Positions 1 through 7,932 of a stretch of 64,000 nt of DNA are shown in pieces (the stretch's first letter is position 1; every line of letters starts with the position of its first letter). Position numbers and translations under genes: made by a program. This DNA is from Chitinophaga filiformis (lineage in GTDB: Bacteria; Bacteroidota; Bacteroidia; Chitinophagales; Chitinophagaceae): positions 7,419,001 through 7,483,000 of the forward strand of contig NZ_CP095855.1 in NCBI RefSeq assembly GCF_023100805.1, written 5' to 3'. The notes under the pieces are model-generated. The model saw only the letters and a program-made list of their open reading frames with translations. It was not told the DNA's origin and did no database searches.

Positions 1-1372
1 GCTGGCCACAGGAGTTCATACAACCACTTATCTTGATCTTGATGTCTTTATTATATACCAGGTCAGGAAATTCTTCCTGGATCACAAGTTCCAGTGCCGT
101 AGAGATACCGGTGCTGCTGGAAATAGCCAGGTTACAGGTATCAGTGCCAGGACAGGCAGTGATGTCTGCGATACTGTCAAAACCTGGTTCTGCAAAACCG
201 CCTGCTTCCAGTACGCTGAATACGTAAGGCAGATGTGCAGGCTGGATATATTTCAGTAACAGACCCTGGTTGGCAGTCACACGTACGTCATTGGCCACTG
301 CAGGTCTGAGACCTTCTATCAGCTGGCGTGATATAACAGAACTGATGTTACCCAGCGGTACACGTACATATGCCGCATAGTAGTCGGACTGGCGCTGCTG
401 GAAGACGTTCGTCTTTTTCCATGCCTCGTATTTCTTCGGATCTTTAATGGTATATGCCGGCAATACCGCGCCAGCAGCCGGAAGTTCCGGATCAGCCCAG
501 GTATCGGCGTCCACATGGAAGGATTTTGATCTGATAGCAGTACGCTCTTCTGCTACCAGGCGTTGAAATTCTTCAAACCCAATTTTCTGTATGAGGAATT
601 TCATACGTGCTTTATGACGACTGGCCCTTTCGCCATGGCGGTCAAACACGCGCAGTACTGCTTCTATATATGGAATGAGCTGATCTTCTTCCAGGAATTC
701 ATGGCCAACATGCGCCAAGTAAGGTTGTGCACCCAGGCCTCCGCCTACCAGTACCTTGAAACCACGTACTTCCCTGCCGTTTTCCACACGCACTTTAGGT
801 ATTACACCGATATCGTGCATGAATGCCCAGGCAGTATCGGCATCGCTGCTGGAAAAAGCCATCTTGAATTTACGGCCCATATCCTGGCAGATGGGGTTAC
901 GCAGAAAATACCGGAAAGTTGCATCTGCATAAGGAGTAACATCAAATGGCTCCTCAGGGTCAATACCTGCCTTATCGGAAGCAGTGATGTTACGAACCGT
1001 ATTACCGCATGCCTCGCGGATGGTGATATCGTCCAGGTCCAGTTTGCTCCACAGTTCGGGCGTCCTTTCCAGGCTTACGAAGTGGATCTGAATATCCTGA
1101 CGCGTGGTCAGATGCAAGTTGCCGGTAGAATATTCGTCAGATACGTCTGAGATACGTTTCCATTGTTCCAGCGTCATCTTACCGTAAGGCAGCTTGATGC
1201 GGATCATCTGTACACCCGCCTGACGCTGGCCATAAATGCCTCTCGCCAGACGCAGACTGCGAAATTTCTCCTCCGGGATCTGTCCTTCACGGAATAAGCG
1301 GATCTTCTTCTCCAGTTCTATGATATCTTTCTCAACCACGGGATTTTCCAGTTCGGTTCTGAAGCTTTGCAT
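1..1372 (-). CDS. Siroheme-dependent sulfite/nitrite reductase (3' end outside window)
   Basis: Reduces sulfite to sulfide or nitrite to ammonia with siroheme and a 4Fe-4S cluster in the cytoplasm. About 457 codons are visible from ATG at 1372 to the window edge. The N-terminal half has the ferredoxin-like reductase fold with the TGNLHLTTRQDIQ-type substrate segment. Near the truncated end are two Cys pairs, ACPGTDTC (about residues 406-413) and GCMNSC (about 450-455), which ligate the cluster and siroheme in this family. The final part of the protein is missing only because the window begins here. Sulfite versus nitrite cannot be decided from this part; assimilatory sulfite reduction is an inference, since no neighbouring cys or nas genes are visible. 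A strong hairpin sits about 70 bases upstream of the start. Confidence 0.9.
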   Translation of the reverse strand, partial: MQSFRTELENPVVEKDIIELEKKIRLFREGQIPEEKFRSLRLARGIYGQRQAGVQMIRIKLPYGKMTLEQWKRISDVSDEYSTGNLHLTTRQDIQIHFVSLERTPELWSKLDLDDITIREACGNTVRNITASDKAGIDPEEPFDVTPYADATFRYFLRNPICQDMGRKFKMAFSSSDADTAWAFMHDIGVIPKVRVENGREVRGFKVLVGGGLGAQPYLAHVGHEFLEEDQLIPYIEAVLRVFDRHGERASRHKARMKFLIQKIGFEEFQRLVAEERTAIRSKSFHVDADTWADPELPAAGAVLPAYTIKDPKKYEAWKKTNVFQQRQSDYYAAYVRVPLGNISSVISRQLIEGLRPAVANDVRVTANQGLLLKYIQPAHLPYVFSVLEAGGFAEPGFDSIADITACPGTDTCNLAISSSTGISTALELVIQEEFPDLVYNKDIKIKISGCMNSCGQ

Positions 1373-1443
1373 AGTGAATATTTTCTTGGTGGTAAATTAT
1401 CAGATATTAAAACGTTATACTTCCTTATCTTTTATAAAACAAC

Positions 1444-1472
1444 GCGCCTCCGCACATGTAGGTCGGAGGCGC
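1444..1472 (-). promoter_or_regulatory. Leader hairpin upstream of the sulfite/nitrite reductase
   Basis: Perfect 9-bp inverted repeat, GCGCCTCCG paired with CGGAGGCGC around an 11-base loop, ending 71 bases before the reductase start. On the minus strand it is followed by GTTGTTTTATAAAA, so it resembles an intrinsic terminator inside the leader, consistent with attenuation. No known riboswitch class was recognised. Confidence 0.5.
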
Positions 1473-1660
1473 TGTATATCTTGTTTGATTCCTGGTCGAT
1501 CAATTTTCCTTATACATCTACGCCTCTCCTGCTGTCACTGCAATGGAGCAATGGCATCCATCACACATAAATCCGCTATTCATCCCTATATTTCCCATTA
1601 ATTTAGTAGACTATTACAAAGTTATAAATATAGGCCAGATTTCCAAAAGTAATTTTGCCC

Positions 1661-1757
1661 TACGGAAGCCCCCCAAGCGGCCCTTTCCAAAGGGGGCGGA
1701 CGGGCATATTTCAGCGAAATCGGCCCTTCCGCCAGCCTGTAGTGAAAAGGAGCTTCC
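1661..1757. repeat. GC-rich structured intergenic element, possibly dispersed
   Basis: GC-rich stretch in an AT-rich gap, built of nested inverted repeats: GGAAGC (1664-1669) with GCTTCC (1752-1757), CCCTTT/AAAGGG (1681-1694), and a long imperfect hairpin at 1695-1733 (GGCGGACGGGC against GCCCTTCCGCC, with ATTTC/GAAAT inside). It could be read as a short peptide but has no supported start. It looks like the repeated palindromic elements common between Bacteroidota genes; only this copy is visible here. Confidence 0.4.
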
Positions 1758-1870
1758 CCGACAAGCTGCCTGCCATAACCATTGATTATACAGGATAACT
1801 TTTATTTATGCGAAAAGGGCGCCGGTATTACTTCCTCCGACTTTCTCCGCACTTTCTCCCGTCTCTGTCT

Positions 1871-1878
1871 TAACTTTG
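1871..1878 (+). promoter_or_regulatory. Bacteroidota-type -7 element
   Basis: TAACTTTG fits the TAnnTTTG -7 consensus and lies 24 bases before the HAD phosphatase ATG. A clear TTG -33 box at the right distance is not obvious. Confidence 0.45.
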
Positions 1879-1902
1879 CGACGCTGAACAAATGAAAAGC
1901 GC

Positions 1903-2562
1903 ATGATAAATACGGTGATTTTTGATATGGACGGGCTGTTGATAGACTCTGAGCCACTTTGGGGGCGAGCTATGAGAGAAGTCTTTGCTACAGTCGGAGT
2001 GGATCTTACAATGGAACTGGCCAGCCATACTACCGGCCTTCGTACGGCGGAAGTAGTGGATTACTGGCATAATTACTTCAAATGGGAGGGAAAAGATAAC
2101 CTGCAGGTTACCAATGAGATAATAGATGCTGTTATCAACAAGATAGTGGCAGAGGGTGAAGCAATGGAGGGACTGGAATACATACTGGACTATTTCACAA
2201 AAAAGAACTTTAAAATAGGGTTGGCATCCTCATCTCCCCTGCGACTGATTGAATCGGCAGTAGATCACATGGGCATCAGGGACAGGTTTCATGCCATCTC
2301 CTCAGCAGAGTTCGAGTCGCACGGCAAACCTCATCCGGCAGTATACCTGACCTGTGCCAAAAAGCTGGGCAGTACTCCACTGGAATGCCTGGCCTTTGAA
2401 GATTCGGTAACAGGCATGACGGCCGCCAAAGCTGCCCGCATGAAAACTGTTGTAGTTCCGGAAGCACATAACCGCCAGAACAAACGATATGCACTGGCAG
2501 ATGTACAACTAGATTCCCTGCTGGAGTTCAATGATGAGATACTGGCTCGTCTGCAGGCCTAG
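1903..2562 (+). CDS. HAD-family sugar-phosphate phosphatase (HxpB/beta-phosphoglucomutase-like)
   Basis: A 219-residue cytoplasmic HAD hydrolase, subfamily IA, predicted to dephosphorylate small sugar phosphates. Motif I is FDMDGLLIDSE with nucleophile Asp8 and acid/base Asp10, motif II is SSS at 109-111, Lys142 lies in GKPHP, and motif IV is Glu166-Asp167. The helical cap follows motif I (about residues 15-80), and the EPLW segment after it resembles hexitol and 2-deoxyglucose-6-phosphate phosphatases such as E. coli YniC/HxpB. The real substrate cannot be read from the sequence. It is monocistronic, with a -7 box upstream and a strong hairpin terminator directly after. Confidence 0.88.
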   Translation: MINTVIFDMDGLLIDSEPLWGRAMREVFATVGVDLTMELASHTTGLRTAEVVDYWHNYFKWEGKDNLQVTNEIIDAVINKIVAEGEAMEGLEYILDYFTKKNFKIGLASSSPLRLIESAVDHMGIRDRFHAISSAEFESHGKPHPAVYLTCAKKLGSTPLECLAFEDSVTGMTAAKAARMKTVVVPEAHNRQNKRYALADVQLDSLLEFNDEILARLQA

Positions 2563-2608
2563 AGACAAACTTCATCAGGTAAACAATCCAAAACACATAT
2601 AAAAGAAG

Positions 2609-2636
2609 AAGGGTGTTCTGTTACCAGAACACCCTT
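2609..2636. terminator. Bidirectional terminator between the HAD gene and rpsA
   Basis: 12-bp perfect stem AAGGGTGTTCTG/CAGAACACCCTT with a TTAC loop. It is preceded by an A-rich run and followed by T-rich sequence, between two convergent genes. Confidence 0.85.
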
Positions 2637-2660
2637 CGTTATTTCAACAACCTAAAAAGC

Positions 2661-4556
2661 TTATTCACCTTTCTTTTCGTCGCCTTCATCCTTCTTCAGC
2701 TTCTCTCTCAGTTCAGCCAGTGCACCCAGATCACCAAGCGTAGCTTTCTCTACTTTGCTCTGGATGGTTTTCACAGCCTTACGAGTTTTGTCAGCATCAG
2801 CTCTCTTTTCTTTGGCAACTGCTTCTTTCTCCTCGTTCTTAGCCTGTTCCCACACTCTTGTATGAGACACCAGGATGCGTTTTTCGCTACGATCGAATTC
2901 AATGATCATGAATTCTTTCACATCTTCAACGCTGATTGGTTTCTCATCTTCAGTGCGCAGGTGACGTGCAGGAGCGTAAGCTTCCAGACCATATTGCAGT
3001 TGAACAGTAGCACCTTTTTCATCTTTCTTCACTACAGTACCTTCATGAACGGATCCAATCGGGAAGATAGTTTCGAAAGTGTTCCAAGGATCTTCTTCAA
3101 TCTGTTTGTGGCCCAGGCTCAGTTTACGGTTATCCTTATCGATACCCAGGATCACTACTTCGATCTCGCTACCCACTTTAGTGTATTCACTTGGGTGGTT
3201 GAAGCGTTTGATCCAGCTCAGGTCAGAGATGTGGATCATACCACCGATACCTGTTTCCAGCTCAACGAATACGCCATAAGGAGTGATGTTCTTCACGATA
3301 CCTTTGTGACGGCTGTCCAGCGGGAATTTAGTTTCGATAGTAGCCCAAGGATCTTCTGTCAGTTGCTTGATAGACAGGCTCATCTTACGCTCGTCCTTGC
3401 TCAGGGTCACTACCACTGCTTCGTATTCTTCACCTAATTTGAAGAATTCCTTAGCATTGATAGGAGTAGAAGCCCAGGAGATCTCAGATACGTGTACCAG
3501 ACCTTCTACACCAGGCAGAATTTCCAGGAATGCACCGTAATCTTCGATGTTCACTACCTTACCTTTCACGCGCGCACCTTCAGTGATGTGTGCAGGCAGG
3601 GTATCCCATGGGTGAGGAGTAAGTTGTTTGTAACCAAGGCTGATACGTTTTTTCTCGTCGTCGAAGTCCAGTACCACCACATTGATCTTCTGATCCATCT
3701 GGAGCACTTCGCTTGGGTGAGAGATACGTCCCCAGCTGATGTCGGTGATGTACAGCAGACCATCCAGACCACCCAGGTCGATGAATGCGCCGAAATCCGT
3801 AATATTTTTGATAGTACCTTCCAATACCTGGCCTTTTTCCAGTTTGGAGATAATATCCACTCTCTGCTGTTCGATATCGCTTTCGATAAGCGCTTTGTGA
3901 GAAACAACTGCGTTCCTGATAGCCTCGTTAACCTTAACTACCTTGAATTCCATTGTTTTGCCTACAAACTGGTCGTAGTCGGTTACAGGCTTAACATCGA
4001 TCTGAGAGCCCGGCAGGAATGTTTCCATACCATAAACGTCTACGATCAAGCCGCCTTTGGTTTTGCTGGTAACAGTACCAGTAACCACTTCGCCGGTTTT
4101 GTAAACTTCCACGATTTTTTCCCATGCACGCTGCTGGCGAGCCTGTTTACGGCTCAGGTGCAGGTTACCATCGCGGTCTTCTTTTTCAACAACCAGTACT
4201 TCTACTTCATCACCTACTTTCAGTCCCTGCAGATCGCGGAATTCGTTCAGAGAGATCAGACCGTCAGATTTGAAGCCGATGTTGATCACAACGTCCGTCT
4301 TGGTCAGGCCAACTACGGTACCTGTGAGCAGGCCGTTTTCTTCGATCACTTTAAAAGTGTTGTCGTACGTTTCATCGTACTTCGCTTTTTCTTCTTTGCT
4401 GTAAGAAGAAACATTGCGTTTGTCCACGCTCCAGTCGAAATCATCGTGAGCGGTTTCTACAACAGGCGCCTTTTTTGTCGCTGTTTCTACCTGAGCTGCT
4501 GCTGCAGGTACCTGTTGTTCAGCGTTTTGTTCGTTAGTAATGTTGTTTTCTGCCAA
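2661..4556 (-). CDS. rpsA: 30S ribosomal protein S1
   Basis: Binds mRNA on the small ribosomal subunit and supports initiation. The 631-residue protein has an acidic, Ala/Gln-rich N-terminus, then six consecutive S1 (OB-fold) repeats from about residue 70 to 570, each with a G-F/Y-G-A/V-F/L-V/I type core (for example DYGAFLEILPGVEGLVHVSEISW). It ends in a Lys/Glu-rich charged tail. The start is TTG at 4556, not ATG, and is supported by a full Shine-Dalgarno 9 bases upstream. In E. coli rpsA follows cmk; here cmk lies about 6 kb away on the same strand with unrelated genes between. Confidence 0.97.
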   Translation of the reverse strand: MAENNITNEQNAEQQVPAAAAQVETATKKAPVVETAHDDFDWSVDKRNVSSYSKEEKAKYDETYDNTFKVIEENGLLTGTVVGLTKTDVVINIGFKSDGLISLNEFRDLQGLKVGDEVEVLVVEKEDRDGNLHLSRKQARQQRAWEKIVEVYKTGEVVTGTVTSKTKGGLIVDVYGMETFLPGSQIDVKPVTDYDQFVGKTMEFKVVKVNEAIRNAVVSHKALIESDIEQQRVDIISKLEKGQVLEGTIKNITDFGAFIDLGGLDGLLYITDISWGRISHPSEVLQMDQKINVVVLDFDDEKKRISLGYKQLTPHPWDTLPAHITEGARVKGKVVNIEDYGAFLEILPGVEGLVHVSEISWASTPINAKEFFKLGEEYEAVVVTLSKDERKMSLSIKQLTEDPWATIETKFPLDSRHKGIVKNITPYGVFVELETGIGGMIHISDLSWIKRFNHPSEYTKVGSEIEVVILGIDKDNRKLSLGHKQIEEDPWNTFETIFPIGSVHEGTVVKKDEKGATVQLQYGLEAYAPARHLRTEDEKPISVEDVKEFMIIEFDRSEKRILVSHTRVWEQAKNEEKEAVAKEKRADADKTRKAVKTIQSKVEKATLGDLGALAELREKLKKDEGDEKKGE

Positions 4557-4565
4557 AATTTGGTT

Positions 4566-4573
4566 CCTCCTTT
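4566..4573 (-). promoter_or_regulatory. Extended Shine-Dalgarno of rpsA
   Basis: AAAGGAGG on the minus strand, 9 bases before the TTG start of rpsA. It is a full complement to the canonical anti-Shine-Dalgarno. Most genes in this window have no such sequence, as expected for Bacteroidota, so its presence here decides the start codon and suggests special translational control. Confidence 0.85.
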
Positions 4574-4622
4574 TGTAATAAAATTCTCCCGGATTTTAGG
4601 CCCGAAAGTTTTAATTGGAGGG

Positions 4623-4657
4623 CAAAGATACTTAATAATCATTAAAAAATAAGCAAT
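4623..4657 (-). promoter_or_regulatory. rpsA promoter
   Basis: Minus-strand TATCTTTG (4630-4623) matches the -7 TAnnTTTG box exactly, and a TTG lies 23 bases upstream within ATTG (4657-4654). This leaves a leader of roughly 60 bases that includes the Shine-Dalgarno. Confidence 0.6.
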
Positions 4658-4779
4658 TTTCACATGTTTAACACAGCCCTCCCCCCGTTCCCCTCCCCCT
4701 CCCTCCAGGGTCGGTTTGATCCAAAAAAATGTGCCGCTAAATAGATTTATGATTGCGGATTTTGTACTAATTTTCAAGT

Positions 4780-5655
4780 ATGAACGGGACCTCATTCAGC
4801 TCTGATATTCGCTATTGGCTTAGACAGGGAAATACAATTAACCATCTGCTTTTCTGGAATATAATTGTTTTCCTCGTCATGGGAACTGTATACCTGATCG
4901 GCAGAATTGCACCAACCACAGGGTTCGTTTCCGCTTTCCTTTTTGACAATCTTTCCCTGCACGCCAATGTCTATGCTTTCATCCGGAAGCCATGGGGTTT
5001 ACTGACCTACATGTTCACACATCTGGAATTTTTACATATACTCTTCAATATGCTGAACCTGTACTGGTTCGGAAATATCTTCAGGTCTTTCCTCGGTAAT
5101 CAGCGGGTGCTGCCGCTTTACCTGCTGGGAGGCATCATGGGAGGTATTGCATACCTGCTGGTATACAACCTGGCCTTTGGCGGCGTAAATGCCCCCATGA
5201 TCGGCGCATCCGCCTCTGTCATGGCCCTGCTCATAGCCTGCGCTACCAAGCTGCCCAACTACGAGATCGGCCTGCTCTTTATCGGCTCCATCCGCCTCAA
5301 ATGGCTGGCGCTTGTGGTGATCATACTGGACCTGATCTCCCTTACCCAGGGCAATGTAGGCGGTATTGTTGCCCATATGGGCGGTGCATTGACCGGTTTC
5401 CTCTATATCAAGTTCCTGAACAACGGCAATGATATCTGCCAGCCGCTCATCTGGCTGTTTAACCGCCGCATGCGGGTTGAAACGCCCAAACGCTCCTTTA
5501 AACCTAAAAAGTCTCCCCTTAAGCTTGTAAAACCCAGCCAGGAAGAAAATAAGCAACTCCGGCTGGACCAGCTGCTCGATAAAATAAACGACAATGGCAT
5601 AGACAGCCTTAGCCCCGAAGAAAGAGCATGGCTGAAGAAAATGAGCCAGGAATAA
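4780..5655 (+). CDS. Rhomboid family intramembrane serine protease
   Basis: A 291-residue inner-membrane protease that cleaves transmembrane segments of other membrane proteins. Hydrophobic segments run from about residue 22 to 215. The HxxxN motif HILFN precedes the catalytic Ser144 in GASAS, and the partner His199 lies in AHMGG, so the Ser-His dyad is present. After the membrane part there is a basic cytoplasmic tail (about 225-291) ending in a short helical segment with a P-E-E-R-A-W-L-K motif, a common rhomboid tail in this phylum. The coding end is 47 bases before the ispH ATG, and ispH has its own promoter box inside that gap. The substrate is unknown. Confidence 0.92.
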   Translation: MNGTSFSSDIRYWLRQGNTINHLLFWNIIVFLVMGTVYLIGRIAPTTGFVSAFLFDNLSLHANVYAFIRKPWGLLTYMFTHLEFLHILFNMLNLYWFGNIFRSFLGNQRVLPLYLLGGIMGGIAYLLVYNLAFGGVNAPMIGASASVMALLIACATKLPNYEIGLLFIGSIRLKWLALVVIILDLISLTQGNVGGIVAHMGGALTGFLYIKFLNNGNDICQPLIWLFNRRMRVETPKRSFKPKKSPLKLVKPSQEENKQLRLDQLLDKINDNGIDSLSPEERAWLKKMSQE

Positions 5656-5686
5656 ACGGCCATGTATCCCAGCCATTCAAAATATG

Positions 5687-5694
5687 TAACTTTG
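5687..5694 (+). promoter_or_regulatory. ispH -7 element
   Basis: TAACTTTG matches TAnnTTTG and lies only 8 bases before the ispH ATG at 5703. Transcription from it would give an almost leaderless mRNA, so this box also argues for the 5703 start over an in-frame codon at 5628. Confidence 0.5.
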
Positions 5695-5702
5695 CCGCCA
5701 AG

Positions 5703-6929
5703 ATGAAAACATTTAACGTTCCTATTATATATCGCAGCCCGCTGATCACGGCCATCAAAAACCGCCGTAAGCAGCAGGACCGCATGAAGAAGGACTTTAC
5801 ACCTACCGTACTGGATTTTGGCGCCCTGAAGATATTACTGGCCCGCCACTTCGGCTTCTGCTATGGCGTCGAAAATGCCATAGAAATAGCCTTTAAGACT
5901 GTAGATGAAAATCCCGGTAAAAGAATCTTCCTGCTGAGCGAAATGATCCATAACCCGCATGTCAATAACGATCTGCTCGCCAAAGGTGTACAGTTCATCA
6001 TGGATACCACCGGTAAACAGCTGGTACCCTGGGAAGAACTGACGCCGGAAGATATCGTGATCATCCCCGCCTTCGGTACCACCCTGGAAATAGAAGCAAA
6101 ACTGAGCTCCCTGGGCATTGCTCCCCTGCAGTACAATACCACCTGTCCTTTCGTGGAAAGGGTCTGGAATAAGGCTGAACAGATCGGCCAACAGTCCTAC
6201 ACCGTCATCGTACATGGTAAACCCGGGCATGAAGAAACCCGCGCTACTTTCTCCCATAGCCGCAGCAATACGCCTACGGTGGTTGTGAAGGATATGGAAG
6301 AAGCCCGCCTGCTGGCCACCTTCATTACCGGAGAAAGCCCCGCCGAGGAGTTCTACGCCAGGTTTAAAGGCCAGTACTCCGACGGCTTTGATGTAACCCG
6401 CGACCTGCAGCGGGTGGGTGTGGTCAACCAGACCACCATGCTGGCCACAGAAACTCAGGCCATCGCCGACTATATCAAAAACGTGATCATGGACAGGTAT
6501 GCCCTTGATCAGGAGAATGTAGGAGAACGTTTTGCCGATACCCGCGATACGCTTTGCTACGCTACCAACGACAACCAGAGCGCGGTAACCGGTCTTTTAC
6601 AGGAAGAAGCAGACCTCGCTATTGTAGTAGGCGGATATAATAGTTCCAATACATCCCACCTGGTGGAATTGTGTGAGGTAAAACTGCCTACCTACTTCAT
6701 CTCTTCAGAAGAGAAACTGGTAGCGGCTGATGAAGTATATCACTGGGATTTTCATCATAAACAGGAATTGCACAGCCGCTCTTTCCTGCCGGCTAAGGAA
6801 CCGGTGACCATCCTGCTGACAAGCGGCGCCTCCTGCCCCGATGCACTGGTGGAAGCTGTGATCAGGAAACTGCTGTCGTTTTACGACCTTGAATATAAAA
6901 TGGAGGAACTGGCAGCGACCTTCGCCTGA
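5703..6929 (+). CDS. ispH: 4-hydroxy-3-methylbut-2-enyl diphosphate reductase
   Basis: Last step of the MEP pathway: converts HMBPP to isopentenyl and dimethylallyl diphosphate with a 4Fe-4S cluster. The 408-residue protein is the long form found in Bacteroidota and cyanobacteria rather than the ~310-residue enterobacterial form. The three cluster Cys are visible: Cys53 in GFCYGV, Cys148 in TTCPF and Cys378 in ASCPD. The catalytic glutamate segment and the SNT-type substrate-binding segment (NSSNTSHL) are also present. An in-frame start at 5628 exists but overlaps the rhomboid gene, so ATG 5703 is preferred. A strong terminator follows. Confidence 0.95.
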   Translation: MKTFNVPIIYRSPLITAIKNRRKQQDRMKKDFTPTVLDFGALKILLARHFGFCYGVENAIEIAFKTVDENPGKRIFLLSEMIHNPHVNNDLLAKGVQFIMDTTGKQLVPWEELTPEDIVIIPAFGTTLEIEAKLSSLGIAPLQYNTTCPFVERVWNKAEQIGQQSYTVIVHGKPGHEETRATFSHSRSNTPTVVVKDMEEARLLATFITGESPAEEFYARFKGQYSDGFDVTRDLQRVGVVNQTTMLATETQAIADYIKNVIMDRYALDQENVGERFADTRDTLCYATNDNQSAVTGLLQEEADLAIVVGGYNSSNTSHLVELCEVKLPTYFISSEEKLVAADEVYHWDFHHKQELHSRSFLPAKEPVTILLTSGASCPDALVEAVIRKLLSFYDLEYKMEELAATFA

Positions 6930-6962
6930 GACTGACTTTATTTACATAAACATCATAAAAGT

Positions 6963-6991
6963 AAAAAAGACACCATTACGGTGTCTTTTTT
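6963..6991 (+). terminator. ispH terminator
   Basis: 12-bp perfect stem (AAAAAAGACACC/GGTGTCTTTTTT) with a 5-base loop and a T-run, 33 bases after the ispH stop. Confidence 0.88.
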
Positions 6992-7152
6992 CTTTGGGGC
7001 TAATCAATGCTAGTAATGCAGAGAAAAAAAATTTTATATAGTAATAAGTTTAAACCTGAACCAAAATTAGCTGTTAGGCGACAAGCGTGCAATAGAGACT
7101 TATTATCCGGTGGTCTATTTCCTGTAAGTGGCGTAAAACAGATTAAATCTGG

Positions 7153-7914
7153 TTAGAACTGCATCGCCTTTTTCAGGAAATCAGCCTTCCTCCTGCGGGA
7201 TATCTCTACCTGCGTTCCGTCACTCATCAATGCGAACCCGCCTTCACCCTGTATATAAGACTGCATCTGCTGTAAATTGATCAGGTGTGAATTGTGTACC
7301 CGGAAAAAGTCAACATCCGTCAGTAACTCCTCAAACTCTTTCAATGGTCTTGATACCATCAGGTTCTTTTTATCTGTAAAGAAAATACGCGTGTAGTTAC
7401 CGGTGGATTCACAACGCACAATATTCTGTACCGGCATAAATACCAAACCGTTAATGGTAGGCAGGGCTATTTTCTTATGCGTCTGATGCAGCGTTTTCAT
7501 ATTCTGCAGGAATACTTCCAGCGGCGATGTGGACGTTTCCGTCTGTCCGTTACGGCGGCTGATGCATTTCTGTACAGCATCCTGTAACTCTTTTATACTG
7601 AACGGCTTCAGCAGGTAATCCAGGGCATTGAACTTGATGGCTTTCAGGGCATATTGTTCATAGGCAGTCGTGAATATTACATCAAAAGTAATCTTGTCGA
7701 ACAGCTTCAACAGCTCAAAACCATTCTGGTGAGGCATTTCAACATCAAGGAAAACTACATCGGGCTGCAGTTCGGTGATCAGGTCTTTCGCTTCTTTTAC
7801 GCTGTTAACTCCCCCCAGCACAGTCACTTCCGGGCATTTTTTCTGAAGCATAGTCTGTAGCGCATCTATGCAATGCTGCTCATCATCCACGATGATTGCT
7901 TTAATTTCGCTCAT
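7153..7914 (-). CDS. LytTR-family response regulator
   Basis: A 253-residue cytoplasmic transcription factor. The N-terminal receiver (1-120) has acidic pair Asp10/Asp11, phospho-acceptor Asp57 in FLDVEMP, Thr/Ala in FTTAYEQYA and Lys in LLKPF. The C-terminal LytTR DNA-binding domain (about 148-250) contains FFRVHNSHLINL and EVEISRRRK. It starts 18 bases after the stop of the kinase gene and is almost surely co-transcribed with it as a LytS/LytR-type pair. The target genes are unknown. Confidence 0.93.
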   Translation of the reverse strand: MSEIKAIIVDDEQHCIDALQTMLQKKCPEVTVLGGVNSVKEAKDLITELQPDVVFLDVEMPHQNGFELLKLFDKITFDVIFTTAYEQYALKAIKFNALDYLLKPFSIKELQDAVQKCISRRNGQTETSTSPLEVFLQNMKTLHQTHKKIALPTINGLVFMPVQNIVRCESTGNYTRIFFTDKKNLMVSRPLKEFEELLTDVDFFRVHNSHLINLQQMQSYIQGEGGFALMSDGTQVEISRRRKADFLKKAMQF

Positions 7915-7932
7915 GCTGTCTTTGTAGGTTTT

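Noticed and set aside
563..1150. Plus-strand frame of 195 codons
   Set aside because: Antisense to the sulfite/nitrite reductase, whose conserved Cys motifs fix the true strand.
1543..1785. Possible 80-codon gene in the structured intergenic element
   Set aside because: Coding look comes from the GC-rich repeat; no start signal, no family, and inverted repeats explain the pattern.
3492..4652. 386-codon open frame opposite rpsA
   Set aside because: Fully antisense to a certain ribosomal protein gene; the Cys/Phe-rich translation has no domain and mirrors rpsA codon bias. The same applies to 2613-3437.
5628..5702. Upstream in-frame start for ispH
   Set aside because: Overlaps the rhomboid gene; ATG 5703 fits the promoter box and family N-terminus better.
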